The notes under the pieces were generated by a model that worked only from the letters and a program-made list of their open reading frames with translations, was not told the DNA's origin and did not search any database. This document shows positions 6,508-15,934 of a DNA stretch of 37,407 nucleotides, one piece after another (the stretch's first letter is position 1; every line of letters starts with the position of its first letter). Position numbers and translations under genes: made by a program. The DNA comes from Muribaculaceae bacterium (GTDB lineage Bacteria > Bacteroidota > Bacteroidia > Bacteroidales > Muribaculaceae): NCBI GenBank assembly GCA_009775225.1, contig VSPE01000022.1:1-37407 (forward strand), read 5' to 3'.

Positions 6508-9180
6508 ATGAAGATAATCTTCAATATCGACTACCGTACAAATTGGGGCGAATCGGTGTACATCACCGGCAATATCCCCGAGCTTGGCGGTGGTGACTTC
6601 GCCAAGGCATTAAAACTGAACCTCGACAGTGTGGATAAATGGTGGGGAATGCTGGATGTCAAGAACATATCCGACATCAGCTACAAGTACATCGTGCGCC
6701 GCGACGACGGCTCCGTAAAAGAAGAATGGGGCGACTGCCGCAGCCTGCGTCTCGACGCATCCGTCCCCTGCTGCCACTTCTACGACCGCTGGCAAGACCA
6801 GCCCTACGACAAGCCATTCTACTCCTCTGCATTCACAGAGTGCATATTCCGCCATGCCGAAACAGGCGCCACCGTGCTCCCGCAGGACGGCGCTGTGATG
6901 CTCTGTGTGACAGCTCCCATGATTGGCGAAGGCCGTGTGCTGGCCGTGTGCGGCGCCTCAGAGGCTCTTGGCAACTGGGATACGCGCAAGGCTCTGCGTA
7001 TGAGCAACGCTTCCTTCCCGGTATGGTGCGCAAACGTTCCCGCCGCCGAAGTCGATGCTGACACCGAATACAAATACCTCATCCTCAACGAGCACTCGGG
7101 CGAAGTCATTGCCTGGGAAGGTGGCGAGAACCGCCGCATAGGCATCAGACCCGCCAAGGGAGAGGCCACTGTGCTGGCAGGCATGCGCTTCATCAACACT
7201 CTCACACCCTGGCGCGGCGCAGGCACGGCAATTCCCGTATTCGCGCTCCGCAGCGACGACGACATGGGCGTGGGCGACTTCCACGACCTGCTCCGCATGA
7301 TAGACTGGGCTGCCGCCACAAAGCAGACATTCCTCCAGCTCTTGCCTGTCAACGACACCACCATGACCCACACATGGGTCGACTCATACCCCTACAACGC
7401 CAACTCCACCTTTGCCCTGCACCCCATGTACCTGCGCGTATCCGAGCTGGGTACACTCAAAGATAAGAGCCGCCGCAAGCACTACGATGAACTCGCACGC
7501 GAGCTGAACGCTCTCAAGGAAATAGACTACGAGCGCGTGAACAAAGCCAAAAACGAATACACACGCGAGATTTTCGTGCAGGACGGCAAAGCGACACTCG
7601 ATAGCCACGACTTCAAGTCTTTTGTGGAGCGCAACCGCCACTGGCTGCTCCCCTACGCAGCTTTCTGCACTCTCCGCGACCAGTACGGCACTCCCGACTT
7701 CCTCCGCTGGGGCGACGACGCATGCTACTCGCAGGCCGTGCTCGACAAGGTTGTGGCCGCAAACCCCTCCGAAATCGACTACGTATGCTACATCCAGTAC
7801 CACCTCGACAAGCAAATGCGCCACGTGCACGAATACGCAAAAGCAAAGGGTGTGGCACTCAAAGGCGACATCCCTATCGGCATATCGCGCACATCGGCCG
7901 ACGCATGGCAGGAACCGCGCCTCTTCAACCTCGACTGCCAGGCCGGTGCTCCGCCAGACGACTTCTCCGTGTTAGGACAGAACTGGGGCTTCCCCACATA
8001 CAACTGGGAAGAAATGAATCTCGACGGCTTTGCATGGTGGCGCTCTCGCTTCACCAAAATGGCAGAGTACTTCGACGCATACCGCATCGACCACGTCCTC
8101 GGCTTCTTCCGTATATGGCAGATACCTATGGACGCCATACACGGCCTCCTCGGATACTTCAACCCGGCACTCCCATACTCCGTCGACGAGCTGCGATATA
8201 ACTACGACTTCTGGCTCAACCCCGACCTGCAGGCCACTCCGTATATCATGGACTACTTCGTGGAAGACTTCTTCGGCCCTTATACCGCAGAAGCTATCCG
8301 CATATACCTCGATAACGCCGGCAACGGCCGCTACCGCCTCAAAACCGCCTTCGACACACAGCGCAAGGTGGCCGACTACTTCGCCGCTCAGCCAAAAGAC
8401 GAAAAGAACACCCGTATATGCGAAGGACTCCTCGGGCTTATCGACAACGTACTCTTTATCGAAGACCCCGTGGAAAAAGGCAAGTACCACCCCCGCATCT
8501 CGGCTCAGTTCACATACATATACCGCTCGCTCAACGACTACGAGCGCTGGTGCTTCAACCGCCTCTACAACGACTTCTTCTACCACCGCCACAACGACTT
8601 CTGGTACGGAAAAGCCATGTGGAAGCTACCCCCGCTCATCGACGCCACCGACATGCTCGTATGCGCCGAAGACCTCGGCATGATACCCGCATGCGTGCCC
8701 GCCGTAATGGAGCAGCTCGAAATTCTCTCGCTCGAGATACAGCGCATGCCCAAAGACCCCGGTGCAGCCTTCGGCAACACATGGTCGTACCCCTACTACT
8801 CCGTCTGCACAACCTCGACACACGACATGGGCGGCATACGCCAGTGGTGGGAAGAAAACCGCGAGAAGACTCAGCAGTACTACAACGAAGTGCTCCACGA
8901 AGGCGGCAACGCACCATACTACGCCGAGCCGTGGGTATGCGACCGCATAATCGACCTGCACCTGCACTCGCCCTCTATGCTCTGCATACTCCCCCTCCAG
9001 GACTGGCTCTCTATCGACGGCTCTATCCGCCGCGAGAACCCCAACGAAGAGCAAATCAACGTACCCGCCAACTCACGCCACTACTGGCGCTACCGCATGC
9101 ACCTCACCCTCGAGGAACTGCTGGCGCACACCGAGTTCAACACATATCTTCGCGATAAAATCAAGAACAGCGGACGCTGA
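6508..9180 (+). CDS. malQ: 4-alpha-glucanotransferase, DPE2-like (two CBM20 + GH77)
   Basis: This 890-residue cytoplasmic amylomaltase transfers alpha-1,4-glucan segments in maltodextrin and glycogen metabolism. Two N-terminal starch-binding CBM20 modules can be seen at roughly 1-100 (FNIDYRTNWGESVYITGNIPELG) and 125-235 (VCGASEALGNWD). The GH77 catalytic domain starts near residue 240 (FALRSDDDMGVGDF). The catalytic residues read as Asp528 (RIDHVLGFF), Glu721 (CAEDLGMIP) and Asp773 (TSTHDM). The length and an insertion inside GH77 fit the plant DPE2-like form that Bacteroidetes also carry. It stands alone, with its own promoter before it and an intrinsic terminator after it. Confidence 0.95.
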   Translation: MKIIFNIDYRTNWGESVYITGNIPELGGGDFAKALKLNLDSVDKWWGMLDVKNISDISYKYIVRRDDGSVKEEWGDCRSLRLDASVPCCHFYDRWQDQPYDKPFYSSAFTECIFRHAETGATVLPQDGAVMLCVTAPMIGEGRVLAVCGASEALGNWDTRKALRMSNASFPVWCANVPAAEVDADTEYKYLILNEHSGEVIAWEGGENRRIGIRPAKGEATVLAGMRFINTLTPWRGAGTAIPVFALRSDDDMGVGDFHDLLRMIDWAAATKQTFLQLLPVNDTTMTHTWVDSYPYNANSTFALHPMYLRVSELGTLKDKSRRKHYDELARELNALKEIDYERVNKAKNEYTREIFVQDGKATLDSHDFKSFVERNRHWLLPYAAFCTLRDQYGTPDFLRWGDDACYSQAVLDKVVAANPSEIDYVCYIQYHLDKQMRHVHEYAKAKGVALKGDIPIGISRTSADAWQEPRLFNLDCQAGAPPDDFSVLGQNWGFPTYNWEEMNLDGFAWWRSRFTKMAEYFDAYRIDHVLGFFRIWQIPMDAIHGLLGYFNPALPYSVDELRYNYDFWLNPDLQATPYIMDYFVEDFFGPYTAEAIRIYLDNAGNGRYRLKTAFDTQRKVADYFAAQPKDEKNTRICEGLLGLIDNVLFIEDPVEKGKYHPRISAQFTYIYRSLNDYERWCFNRLYNDFFYHRHNDFWYGKAMWKLPPLIDATDMLVCAEDLGMIPACVPAVMEQLEILSLEIQRMPKDPGAAFGNTWSYPYYSVCTTSTHDMGGIRQWWEENREKTQQYYNEVLHEGGNAPYYAEPWVCDRIIDLHLHSPSMLCILPLQDWLSIDGSIRRENPNEEQINVPANSRHYWRYRMHLTLEELLAHTEFNTYLRDKIKNSGR

Positions 9181-9201
9181 TACCGACCGCCACACACTCA
9201 G

Positions 9202-9240
9202 TGCCGGAGTCTGAAATGCCAGGCTCCGGCATTTCTGTCG
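9202..9240 (+). terminator. Terminator of malQ
   Basis: A 12-bp stem with one wobble pair (9202-9213 with 9220-9231) and a 6-base loop is followed by a short T-rich stretch, 22 bases after the malQ stop codon. Confidence 0.7.
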
Positions 9241-9330
9241 TCATGGAGGAAGCCGCCGGCACATTTGATAATGCTTGTTAACGGCAGCCCGAAAATTACG
9301 CATTGTCATCCTCAAACAAAAAATTATAGC

Positions 9331-9338
9331 TATCTTTG
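9331..9338 (+). promoter_or_regulatory. Candidate promoter -7 box of the tamB-like gene
   Basis: TATCTTTG matches TAnnTTTG and lies 63 bases before the start codon. No clear -33 TTTG is present at the expected distance. Confidence 0.5.
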
Positions 9339-9401
9339 TATGGCATTACTGCATTTTTCATGCCGATGCGCCACCATACTGTTATCATTGGTTAATAAAC
9401 A

Positions 9402-12400
9402 TTGCGCCTGCTATGGAAAATATTTCGCTGTATAGTATCGGTGCTGCTCTTACTGGCAGTGCTGCTGCCTGTCACGCTCTACATGCTCCTCTCGGTAGCC
9501 GACGTGCAGGAGCGCATACGCACTGTAGCACAGAGCGAGCTGAGCCGTGCCCTCGGGGCCGACATCTCCATAGGCGACGTGTCTATAAGACCCTTCCGCA
9601 CACTCTCGGCAGGCGACGTATCGCTAAGCATAGGCACCGACACCATTGCGTACATCTCTACCGTAAGCGCGGGCTTCGAGCTGTTCCACTTCCTCCGCAC
9701 AGGCGAACTCGTTATCGACTACGCCCTGCTCGACGGAGCTTCGGTGAGAATATGGCGCAAAGAACCGCAGGCGCCGCTGAACATAGCACCCTTAATAGCG
9801 CACCTCAAATCCGACACACCCAAAGAGCCTACACGCTTCGAGCTTAAAATCAACACCGTGATACTGCGCCACGGCAGCCTCTCCTACCACGTGCAGTCGG
9901 CTCCCGCTCCCGCCGAAAACCGCTTCGACCCCTCGCACATATCGGTCAGCGACCTGTCGCTCAACGCCTTCATACCCACACTGAGCAACGAGCGATACCG
10001 CGCGCACATCGACCACCTCTCGTTTGCCGAGCGCAGCGGCTTCACCCTACGCGCCATGCGCTTCAAGGCAAGCATAGGCCCCGACGGAGCAAGCATCGAC
10101 GGCTTCGAGGCACGCCTGCCGCACACACACATAGCCCTGGCACCCCTCGCCATTGAGTTCGACGGCTACGACAACGTAGCCGCAGCACTCCGCAGCCGCT
10201 TCCTCGCCATAGCCACACGAGGCGAGAGCACCGTCACGCCCGCCGATTTCAGCGCCTTCATACCCGCTCTGTCGGCCTTCGACAGCCCCCTCGCACTCGG
10301 CATCGACGCCACGGCATCGACCGACAGCGTAAGCATAGCCACCCTTACGGCACGCACCACCGACAGCGACGTCCTCTCGCTGGCAGTACGCAGCCTCTGC
10401 GCTGGCAGGCTCTCCGACAAAGAAAAGGCTCACGCCTCGCTCGACCGATGCCGAATAGCTGTCGACGGCCCCGCCCTCGCACCGGCAGTACGCAACCTCT
10501 CGCCCGACGCATGGCGCATACTCGCCCGCACAGGCCGCATCGACATCAGCGTGCAGGGACAGGGCAGCATCACCTCGGGGCGCTTCTGCGCCGACGCCGC
10601 CATTGCCGACGGCTCGCTCGCACTCGACTGCCGCTACAGCAGGTGCGGCTCTACATACACCGCAGATGCCGACGCTTTGCTAAGCCGCATCGACGCAGGC
10701 GTCATTGCAGGGCATAAAGAGCTTGGCACCGTCACGGCATCGGTAAAGGCATCGTACACAGCCACTAAACACCCCGACGCAGCCCTCGAAGCAAAAATAT
10801 CGGAGCTGACATACAAAGGCTACTCCTACTCGAACATCGCCCTCAACGCCGAGCTCGTGAAGGGCGAACGCCTCGAAGCCGACATTGCCGCCGACGACCC
10901 TAACGCCAAGCTGCTCGCCTACGCATACTACAACCACGCCGACGGCCTCAACAACCTCCGCATGACAGCCCTTGCCAACGGCGTAGACTTCCACGCCCTC
11001 GGCCTCTCCGACAAGAAACCCGGCTACCGCTTCGCCGCAAAAGCCAATATCGACGCTTCTGCACGCAGCATCGACGACATCACCGGCTCGGCAAAAGTGT
11101 TCGACATACGCTGGCTCGACAGCAGAGGCGAAGGCCTTAAGGTAAACAACATATCGCTCACCGCCGACCCGCTCGGCCCCAAACCCTCGCTCACACTGAA
11201 CTCCGACGTGGCACGCGGCGTAATCAAAGGCCCCTACACCCTGAGCACACTTGTGCCGCAGCTCCATAGCCTCGCCGCACTCTTCATCCCCGCACTCGTA
11301 GGAGACGAAGAGACACACACTCCCGCAGCAGAGAGCGGTACCAACGACTTCGACTTCGAGCTAACCCTCCTGCCCTCGCAGAGCGTCACCGCCTTCTTCG
11401 GAGCACCCGTACACGTAATCACCGACATCAACATCCGCGGCGAGGTCGACAGCCCCCGCAAGCGCGCCAACATCAACATCGACGCGCCCTACCTGGTGCA
11501 AGGCACTCGCCTGCTCGAACAGACATCTCTCTACGCCGCCCTTGACAGCGCCGACACCGAAGCCCGGCTCTACGCCGCCACAACATTCCCCACCAAGAAG
11601 GGCGACATGACACTAACCTCGCGCCTCGGCATCGCCGACAACCGCATCGACACGCGCATCGACTGGGGCATAGCACGCGCAATACCTCTGAGCGGCACTA
11701 TCGACTTCTCCACACTCCTGCGCGCCATACCCGCCCGAGGCACAGCCACATTCCCCCTTGACGCTCGCATCGACTTCAACCCCGGCACCATAAACTTCGG
11801 CTACGAGACCTGGCAGATAGCACCCTCCACTATCGACATCGCCCCACAGCGCATCGACGTGAGCGACTTCAGTCTCGACGCAGGCACCCAACGCATCGAC
11901 ATAAACGGCACCGTGGGCGACAGCAGAGACGACCGCATTGACGTGGCTCTCGACCGCATAGCCCTTATCGACATCTTCGAGACCCTCGAAATACACAAAG
12001 TGCTCATCGGAGGCCGCGCCACAGGCCGCGTCGTGGCAAAGAACCTTCTCGGAGGAGAGCCGGAAATAGTATGCCCAGCGCTGCACGTCGACACCATAGG
12101 CTACCAGTACTGCACCATAGGCAACGCCGACGTGGCCGCATCGTGGGACAACGCCGCAAAAGCCGTAGTCCTCGATGCCGACATCACAGGCACCGAAGGC
12201 CGATACTCGCACATCTTCGGCAGCATATACCCCCTCGGCGAAGGCGGCCTCGACCTCAACTTCGAAGCCGACAGCATACCCGTAGGCTTCCTGCGCCCGT
12301 TCCTATCCGCCTTCTCATCCGACATCAGCGGACGCGCAAGCGGAAAGTGCCGCCTCTTCGGCCCCTTCAGCAGCGTAGACCTCGAAGGCGACGTCAAGGC

Positions 12401-13913
12401 CACCGATGTAGCTCTGAAAGTCGACTTCACAGGCGTGACATACACCGCAAACGACAGCGTGCACATGCGCCCCGGAAGCATCTTCCTCGACAAAGTACGC
12501 ATGCGCGACCCCGAAGGACACACCGCCGTGCTCGACGGACGAGTGACACACACATTCTTCAAAGACCCGATGAGCTACCGCTTCGACGTGACTCGCGCTT
12601 CGAACCTTCTCGTGCTGAACACCACCGCCCGCGATAACCCCGATTGGCACGGACGCATCTACGCCAACGGCAAAGCATCCATAGCCGGAAAGACTGGCGA
12701 GGTGAACATATCGGCCGACATGACAACTGCTCCCGGCTCTACATTCGACTTCGTGCTCTCCGACCGACTCGACGCCGAAGAATACTCCTTCATAAACTTC
12801 CGCGACGCCACTCCCGACTCCCTCAGGGTAACCGAAATAGAAATCGACGACACCCCGCAAGCCGTCAAATCGTTCCGAAACCGTGCACAGCAGCTCGCCG
12901 GAGCAGCGTCGAAGTACAACATGGACATACGCGTGGCCGTGACACCCGAAGCTGCCGTAACACTCGTCATGGACCCCTCCGCAGGCGACTGCATCCGCGC
13001 ACACGGCAATGGCAGCCTGCACATGGCATACCGCTCCGCCAACGACGACCTCAATATATGGGGCAAATACTCCCTCACAAACGGGCAGTACCGCTTCACC
13101 CTACAGGACATCATCATAAAAGACTTCATCATCAAGGAAGGAAGCGAAATCCAGTTCGACGGCGACCCATACTCGGTGAAAACAAACCTCAAGGCATACT
13201 ACGCCACAAACGGCAACCTCACCGACCTCGACGAATCGTTTGCCGACGACAAAGACGTGGCTCGCACAAACGTGCCCGTGCACGCACTCATGAACGTGAC
13301 AGGCGACATACGGCAGCCATCGATAACATTCGACCTTGAATTTCCGACCCTCACCTCCGACACATACCGCAAAGTACGCAGTATAGTGAGCACCGAAGAC
13401 ATGATGAACCGGCAGATAATATACCTGCTCACACTCAACCGCTTCTACACCCCCGACTACATGGCGTCCACCACCAAGGGCAACGAACTCTTCTCCGTGG
13501 CATCGTCCACCCTGGCCGGACAACTCGGCAACATGCTCGGCAAGCTCAGCGACAGCTGGAGCATAGCGCCAAACCTTCGAAGCGACCGAGGCGACTTCTC
13601 CGACGTCGAAGTCGACGTAGCACTGTCGAGCCGCCTGCTCAACAACCGCCTAATCTTCAACGGCAACTTCGGCTATCGAGACAAGACACTGAACAGCAAC
13701 CAGTTTATCGGCGACTTCGACATCGAATACCTGCTCAACAAAAAAGGCTCGTGGCGACTGAAGGCATACAACCGCTACAACGACCGCAACTATTACCTCC
13801 GCACCGCACAGACCACCCAGGGTGTAGGCATCATGTACCGACACGAGTTCGACAACATGCTCAAGTGGGTAAAGTGGCTCCGGCCACGGAAGGAAGAAGA
13901 GACACGGAAGTGA
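9402..13913 (+). CDS. TamB/AsmA-like translocation and assembly module protein
   Basis: This is a 1503-residue inner-membrane-anchored protein of the TamB (DUF490) family. Such proteins span the periplasm as a long beta-taco and take part in outer-membrane protein or phospholipid traffic. One transmembrane anchor is visible at about residues 5-31 (IFRCIVSVLLLLAVLLP). It is followed by an AsmA-like start (LGADISIGDVSI) and long stretches of alternating polar and hydrophobic beta strands. The C-terminal DUF490 domain occupies roughly the last 350 residues (FDLEFPTLTSDTYRKVRSI, then LLTLNRFYTPDYM, ending in strands like LLNNRLIFNGNFGY). The start is a TTG; an in-frame stop lies just upstream and the next Met would cut into the anchor. 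No tamA/BamA partner is adjacent. Confidence 0.88.
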   Translation: MRLLWKIFRCIVSVLLLLAVLLPVTLYMLLSVADVQERIRTVAQSELSRALGADISIGDVSIRPFRTLSAGDVSLSIGTDTIAYISTVSAGFELFHFLRTGELVIDYALLDGASVRIWRKEPQAPLNIAPLIAHLKSDTPKEPTRFELKINTVILRHGSLSYHVQSAPAPAENRFDPSHISVSDLSLNAFIPTLSNERYRAHIDHLSFAERSGFTLRAMRFKASIGPDGASIDGFEARLPHTHIALAPLAIEFDGYDNVAAALRSRFLAIATRGESTVTPADFSAFIPALSAFDSPLALGIDATASTDSVSIATLTARTTDSDVLSLAVRSLCAGRLSDKEKAHASLDRCRIAVDGPALAPAVRNLSPDAWRILARTGRIDISVQGQGSITSGRFCADAAIADGSLALDCRYSRCGSTYTADADALLSRIDAGVIAGHKELGTVTASVKASYTATKHPDAALEAKISELTYKGYSYSNIALNAELVKGERLEADIAADDPNAKLLAYAYYNHADGLNNLRMTALANGVDFHALGLSDKKPGYRFAAKANIDASARSIDDITGSAKVFDIRWLDSRGEGLKVNNISLTADPLGPKPSLTLNSDVARGVIKGPYTLSTLVPQLHSLAALFIPALVGDEETHTPAAESGTNDFDFELTLLPSQSVTAFFGAPVHVITDINIRGEVDSPRKRANINIDAPYLVQGTRLLEQTSLYAALDSADTEARLYAATTFPTKKGDMTLTSRLGIADNRIDTRIDWGIARAIPLSGTIDFSTLLRAIPARGTATFPLDARIDFNPGTINFGYETWQIAPSTIDIAPQRIDVSDFSLDAGTQRIDINGTVGDSRDDRIDVALDRIALIDIFETLEIHKVLIGGRATGRVVAKNLLGGEPEIVCPALHVDTIGYQYCTIGNADVAASWDNAAKAVVLDADITGTEGRYSHIFGSIYPLGEGGLDLNFEADSIPVGFLRPFLSAFSSDISGRASGKCRLFGPFSSVDLEGDVKATDVALKVDFTGVTYTANDSVHMRPGSIFLDKVRMRDPEGHTAVLDGRVTHTFFKDPMSYRFDVTRASNLLVLNTTARDNPDWHGRIYANGKASIAGKTGEVNISADMTTAPGSTFDFVLSDRLDAEEYSFINFRDATPDSLRVTEIEIDDTPQAVKSFRNRAQQLAGAASKYNMDIRVAVTPEAAVTLVMDPSAGDCIRAHGNGSLHMAYRSANDDLNIWGKYSLTNGQYRFTLQDIIIKDFIIKEGSEIQFDGDPYSVKTNLKAYYATNGNLTDLDESFADDKDVARTNVPVHALMNVTGDIRQPSITFDLEFPTLTSDTYRKVRSIVSTEDMMNRQIIYLLTLNRFYTPDYMASTTKGNELFSVASSTLAGQLGNMLGKLSDSWSIAPNLRSDRGDFSDVEVDVALSSRLLNNRLIFNGNFGYRDKTLNSNQFIGDFDIEYLLNKKGSWRLKAYNRYNDRNYYLRTAQTTQGVGIMYRHEFDNMLKWVKWLRPRKEEETRK

Positions 13914-13931
13914 TTAGCCATTCAGGACTTC

Positions 13932-13959
13932 CCTTCCGATACCGCACCTTTTACTTCCG
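13932..13959 (+). repeat. Left copy of inverted repeat around the GNAT gene
   Basis: This 28-base block is the reverse complement of 14532-14559 with a single mismatch. The similarity continues more loosely, with small gaps, to about 13927-13964. It lies between the tamB stop and the GNAT stop codon. Confidence 0.9.
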
Positions 13960-13965
13960 CTCTTA

Positions 13966-14490
13966 TTATAAATCTATCCGATACAGCACATGTGTCCGCA
14001 GCGGCGAACCTTCCTGCAAGGCCGGATGCTCGAACTCTCCCGCTTTCGTCATGCCAATCTTCTGCATAACTCTTTCGGAGGGCGCATTCGGCTTTGCAGT
14101 GAGTGAATACAGGCGGCACAGGCGCATCTCTTTAGCCATCTTCAGCACCTCCACGGCAGCCTCAGTCGCCAGCCCCCGGTTATGGTAGTCGGCAGCCAGC
14201 CTCCACCCTATTTCAACGCCGGGAGTGAAGTCGGCCTCGAAGCCAATCTCATGCAGCCCCACATAGCCTATAAACGCCCCAGTCGACTTCAATTCCGCAG
14301 CATACAGCCCCCAGCCTTTCTGCTCGAACTCGGCCACAATCCTGTTGTAGAACATCTCTGTCTGGCTGTCGGTCATAAGCGCCGGGAAATAGCGCATCAC
14401 TCTCTCATCCCTGTTCATCGCGGCGAACAGTGGCAAATCCTCACGCACCCATGAGCGAAGGATTAATCGGTCTGTCTCAATATACGTCAT
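13966..14490 (-). CDS. GNAT-family N-acetyltransferase (RimJ/RimL-like)
   Basis: This acetyl-CoA-dependent N-acetyltransferase of about 174 residues has the RimJ/RimL pattern. It starts with TDRLILRSWVREDLPLF and has the central strand GFIGYVGL-like AFIGYVGLHEI. The EIGWRLAADYHNRGLATEAA segment carries the CoA pyrophosphate loop, and the family ending NAPSERVMQKIGMTKAGEFEHP follows. The substrate may be a ribosomal protein N-terminus or a small molecule; this cannot be told from sequence. I prefer the ATG at 14490 over 14517 because the family alignment begins there. The gene is flanked on both sides by copies of one inverted repeat and lies opposite in orientation to its neighbours tamB and trpS, so it may be a movable or invertible unit. 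Confidence 0.88.
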   Translation of the reverse strand: MTYIETDRLILRSWVREDLPLFAAMNRDERVMRYFPALMTDSQTEMFYNRIVAEFEQKGWGLYAAELKSTGAFIGYVGLHEIGFEADFTPGVEIGWRLAADYHNRGLATEAAVEVLKMAKEMRLCRLYSLTAKPNAPSERVMQKIGMTKAGEFEHPALQEGSPLRTHVLYRIDL

Positions 14491-14531
14491 ATCTCTAATC
14501 CAATAGTATAACAGCAAATTCGAAAGAGCAA

Positions 14532-14559
14532 CGGAAGTAAAAGGTGCGGCATCGGAAGG
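14532..14559 (-). repeat. Right copy of inverted repeat around the GNAT gene
   Basis: This is the inverted partner of 13932-13959, with 27 of 28 bases matching. Weaker similarity extends to about 14524-14570. It overlaps the likely promoter region of the GNAT gene. Confidence 0.9.
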
Positions 14560-14605
14560 AAAGGAAAGTACGGAAGGCCGTCAATCCGGCTCAATCATCA
14601 TATTT

Positions 14606-14653
14606 TGCAAAAACCGCCGAGGATAAGCGTATTTCAGCTATTCTCAGCGGTTT
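14606..14653 (-). terminator. Terminator downstream of tRNA-Pro
   Basis: On the minus strand an 11-bp stem (14653-14643 with 14621-14611, one G-U pair) ends in a T-run reading TTTTTGC. It lies just after the tRNA-Pro 3' end. Confidence 0.75.
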
Positions 14654-14663
14654 AAGCAAAGAG

Positions 14664-14737
14664 TCGGGGTGACAGGATTCGAACCTGCGACCACCTGGTC
14701 CCAAACCAGGCGCGCTACCGGACTGCGCTACGCCCCG
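14664..14737 (-). tRNA. tRNA-Pro (TGG)
   Basis: The minus strand gives a 74-nt cloverleaf. It has an acceptor stem CGGGGCG/CACCCCG (one C-A mismatch at pair 6-67), D-arm GCGCAGTCCGGTAGCGC, an anticodon loop with TGG inside CTGGTTTGGGACCAG, T-loop GGTTCGAATCC and discriminator A. No CCA is encoded. The C-A mismatch may be tolerated or corrected; the rest of the fold is intact. Confidence 0.95.
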
Positions 14738-14747
14738 ATTTCGAGTG

Positions 14748-14780
14748 CAAAGTTAAGAAAAAAACATGAGACAACACAAA
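14748..14780 (-). promoter_or_regulatory. Promoter of tRNA-Pro
   Basis: The minus strand carries TTTG (14780-14777), a 21-base spacer and TAACTTTG (14755-14748), directly ahead of the tRNA. Confidence 0.8.
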
Positions 14781-14794
14781 ATAGACTCGCTTTT

Positions 14795-14826
14795 TTTGCC
14801 CCTGCACAATAATATTGTTAATTTTG
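14795..14826 (+). promoter_or_regulatory. Promoter of the trpS-rpoN gene run
   Basis: TTTG at 14795-14798, a 20-base spacer and TAATTTTG at 14819-14826 form a complete Bacteroidetes promoter. It is divergent from the tRNA-Pro promoter and the two partly interleave. Confidence 0.85.
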
Positions 14827-14852
14827 CACTCTAAACAACCTCTAATATAGTA

Positions 14853-15929
14853 ATGGCAGAACAGAACAAAGAAATAGTGCTGAGTGGTATCCGCGCCACC
14901 GGCAATCTTCACCTCGGTAATTATTATGGAGCGCTTCGCAAATTCGTAGCCGTACAGGACGACTACGACTGCAACTTCTTCATTGCCGACTTGCACGCCC
15001 TCACCACCAATCCTGACCCGGCTCAGCTTCACGCCAATGTGAAAAGTATTCTTGCGGAATACCTCGCCGCCGGTCTCGACCCCGAAAAATCCACAATTTT
15101 CGTGCAGAGCGATGTACCCGAAATTGCCGAGATGTATCTGCTTCTCAATATGCACGTGGGCATAGGCGAGCTTATGCGCACCACCTCGTTCAAAGACAAG
15201 GCCCGCAAGGCGCTGGGCATCACCCCTTCGGCCGACAACGACTCCGACGAGGCCTTCGAGAAAGAGATTATCGGCGCAGCCACAAACAAGCGCGTCAACG
15301 CCGGCCTGCTCACATACCCCACGCTCATGGCTGTCGACATCCTCATACAGAAAGCCACCAAAGTACCAGTAGGCAAAGACCAGCTGCAGCACCTTGAGCT
15401 TACACGCCGTTTTGCCCGCCGCTTCAACTCGTTCTACGGCGTAGAGCTGTTCCCCGAGCCTTCCGACTTCAATTTCGGAGGCGCGCCCGTAAAGGTTCCG
15501 GGCCTCGACGGCTCCGGCAAAATGGGCAAGAGCGAGGGCAACTGCATATACCTTATCGACGACCCCAAGGTGCTACGCAAGAAGGTGATGCGCGCCGTGA
15601 CCGACGAAGGCCCGCAGGCTCCCGACTCGCCTCTGAGCGAGCCTATAGCAAACCTGTTCACGCTGCTTGAGCTTACTTCCACTCCCGAGGTGGTGAAGCA
15701 CTTCCGCGACGCCTATGCCGACTGCTCTATCCGCTACGGCGACCTCAAGAAACAGCTTGCCGAAGACATCCTTGCCGTGACAACTCCTATCCGCGAGCGC
15801 ATCAACGACATCCTCGCCGACGAAGCCTACCTCTCAAGGGTAGTGAAGATGGGCGCCGAACGTGCCCGCGAACGTGCCGCCAACACGCTCTCCGAGATGC
15901 GTCATATAATGGGTATCCGTAAGTTCTGA
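14853..15929 (+). CDS. trpS: Tryptophan--tRNA ligase
   Basis: This is a 358-residue class I aminoacyl-tRNA synthetase that charges tRNA-Trp in the cytoplasm. The HIGH-type signature is HLGN at residues 20-23 in ATGNLHLGNYYGA. The KMSKS-type loop is KMGKS at 223-227 (GSGKMGKSEGN). VGKDQLQH for substrate binding is also clear, and the length fits the family. It is the first gene of a compact run with rpoN starting 5 bases after its stop, and it has a strong promoter of its own. Confidence 0.97.
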   Translation: MAEQNKEIVLSGIRATGNLHLGNYYGALRKFVAVQDDYDCNFFIADLHALTTNPDPAQLHANVKSILAEYLAAGLDPEKSTIFVQSDVPEIAEMYLLLNMHVGIGELMRTTSFKDKARKALGITPSADNDSDEAFEKEIIGAATNKRVNAGLLTYPTLMAVDILIQKATKVPVGKDQLQHLELTRRFARRFNSFYGVELFPEPSDFNFGGAPVKVPGLDGSGKMGKSEGNCIYLIDDPKVLRKKVMRAVTDEGPQAPDSPLSEPIANLFTLLELTSTPEVVKHFRDAYADCSIRYGDLKKQLAEDILAVTTPIRERINDILADEAYLSRVVKMGAERARERAANTLSEMRHIMGIRKF

Positions 15930-15934
15930 CGCCG

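Noticed and set aside
11613..12212. Long minus-strand frames inside the tamB-like gene
   Set aside because: They are mirror frames of a GC-rich coding region with strong third-position bias, and their products look like no protein family.
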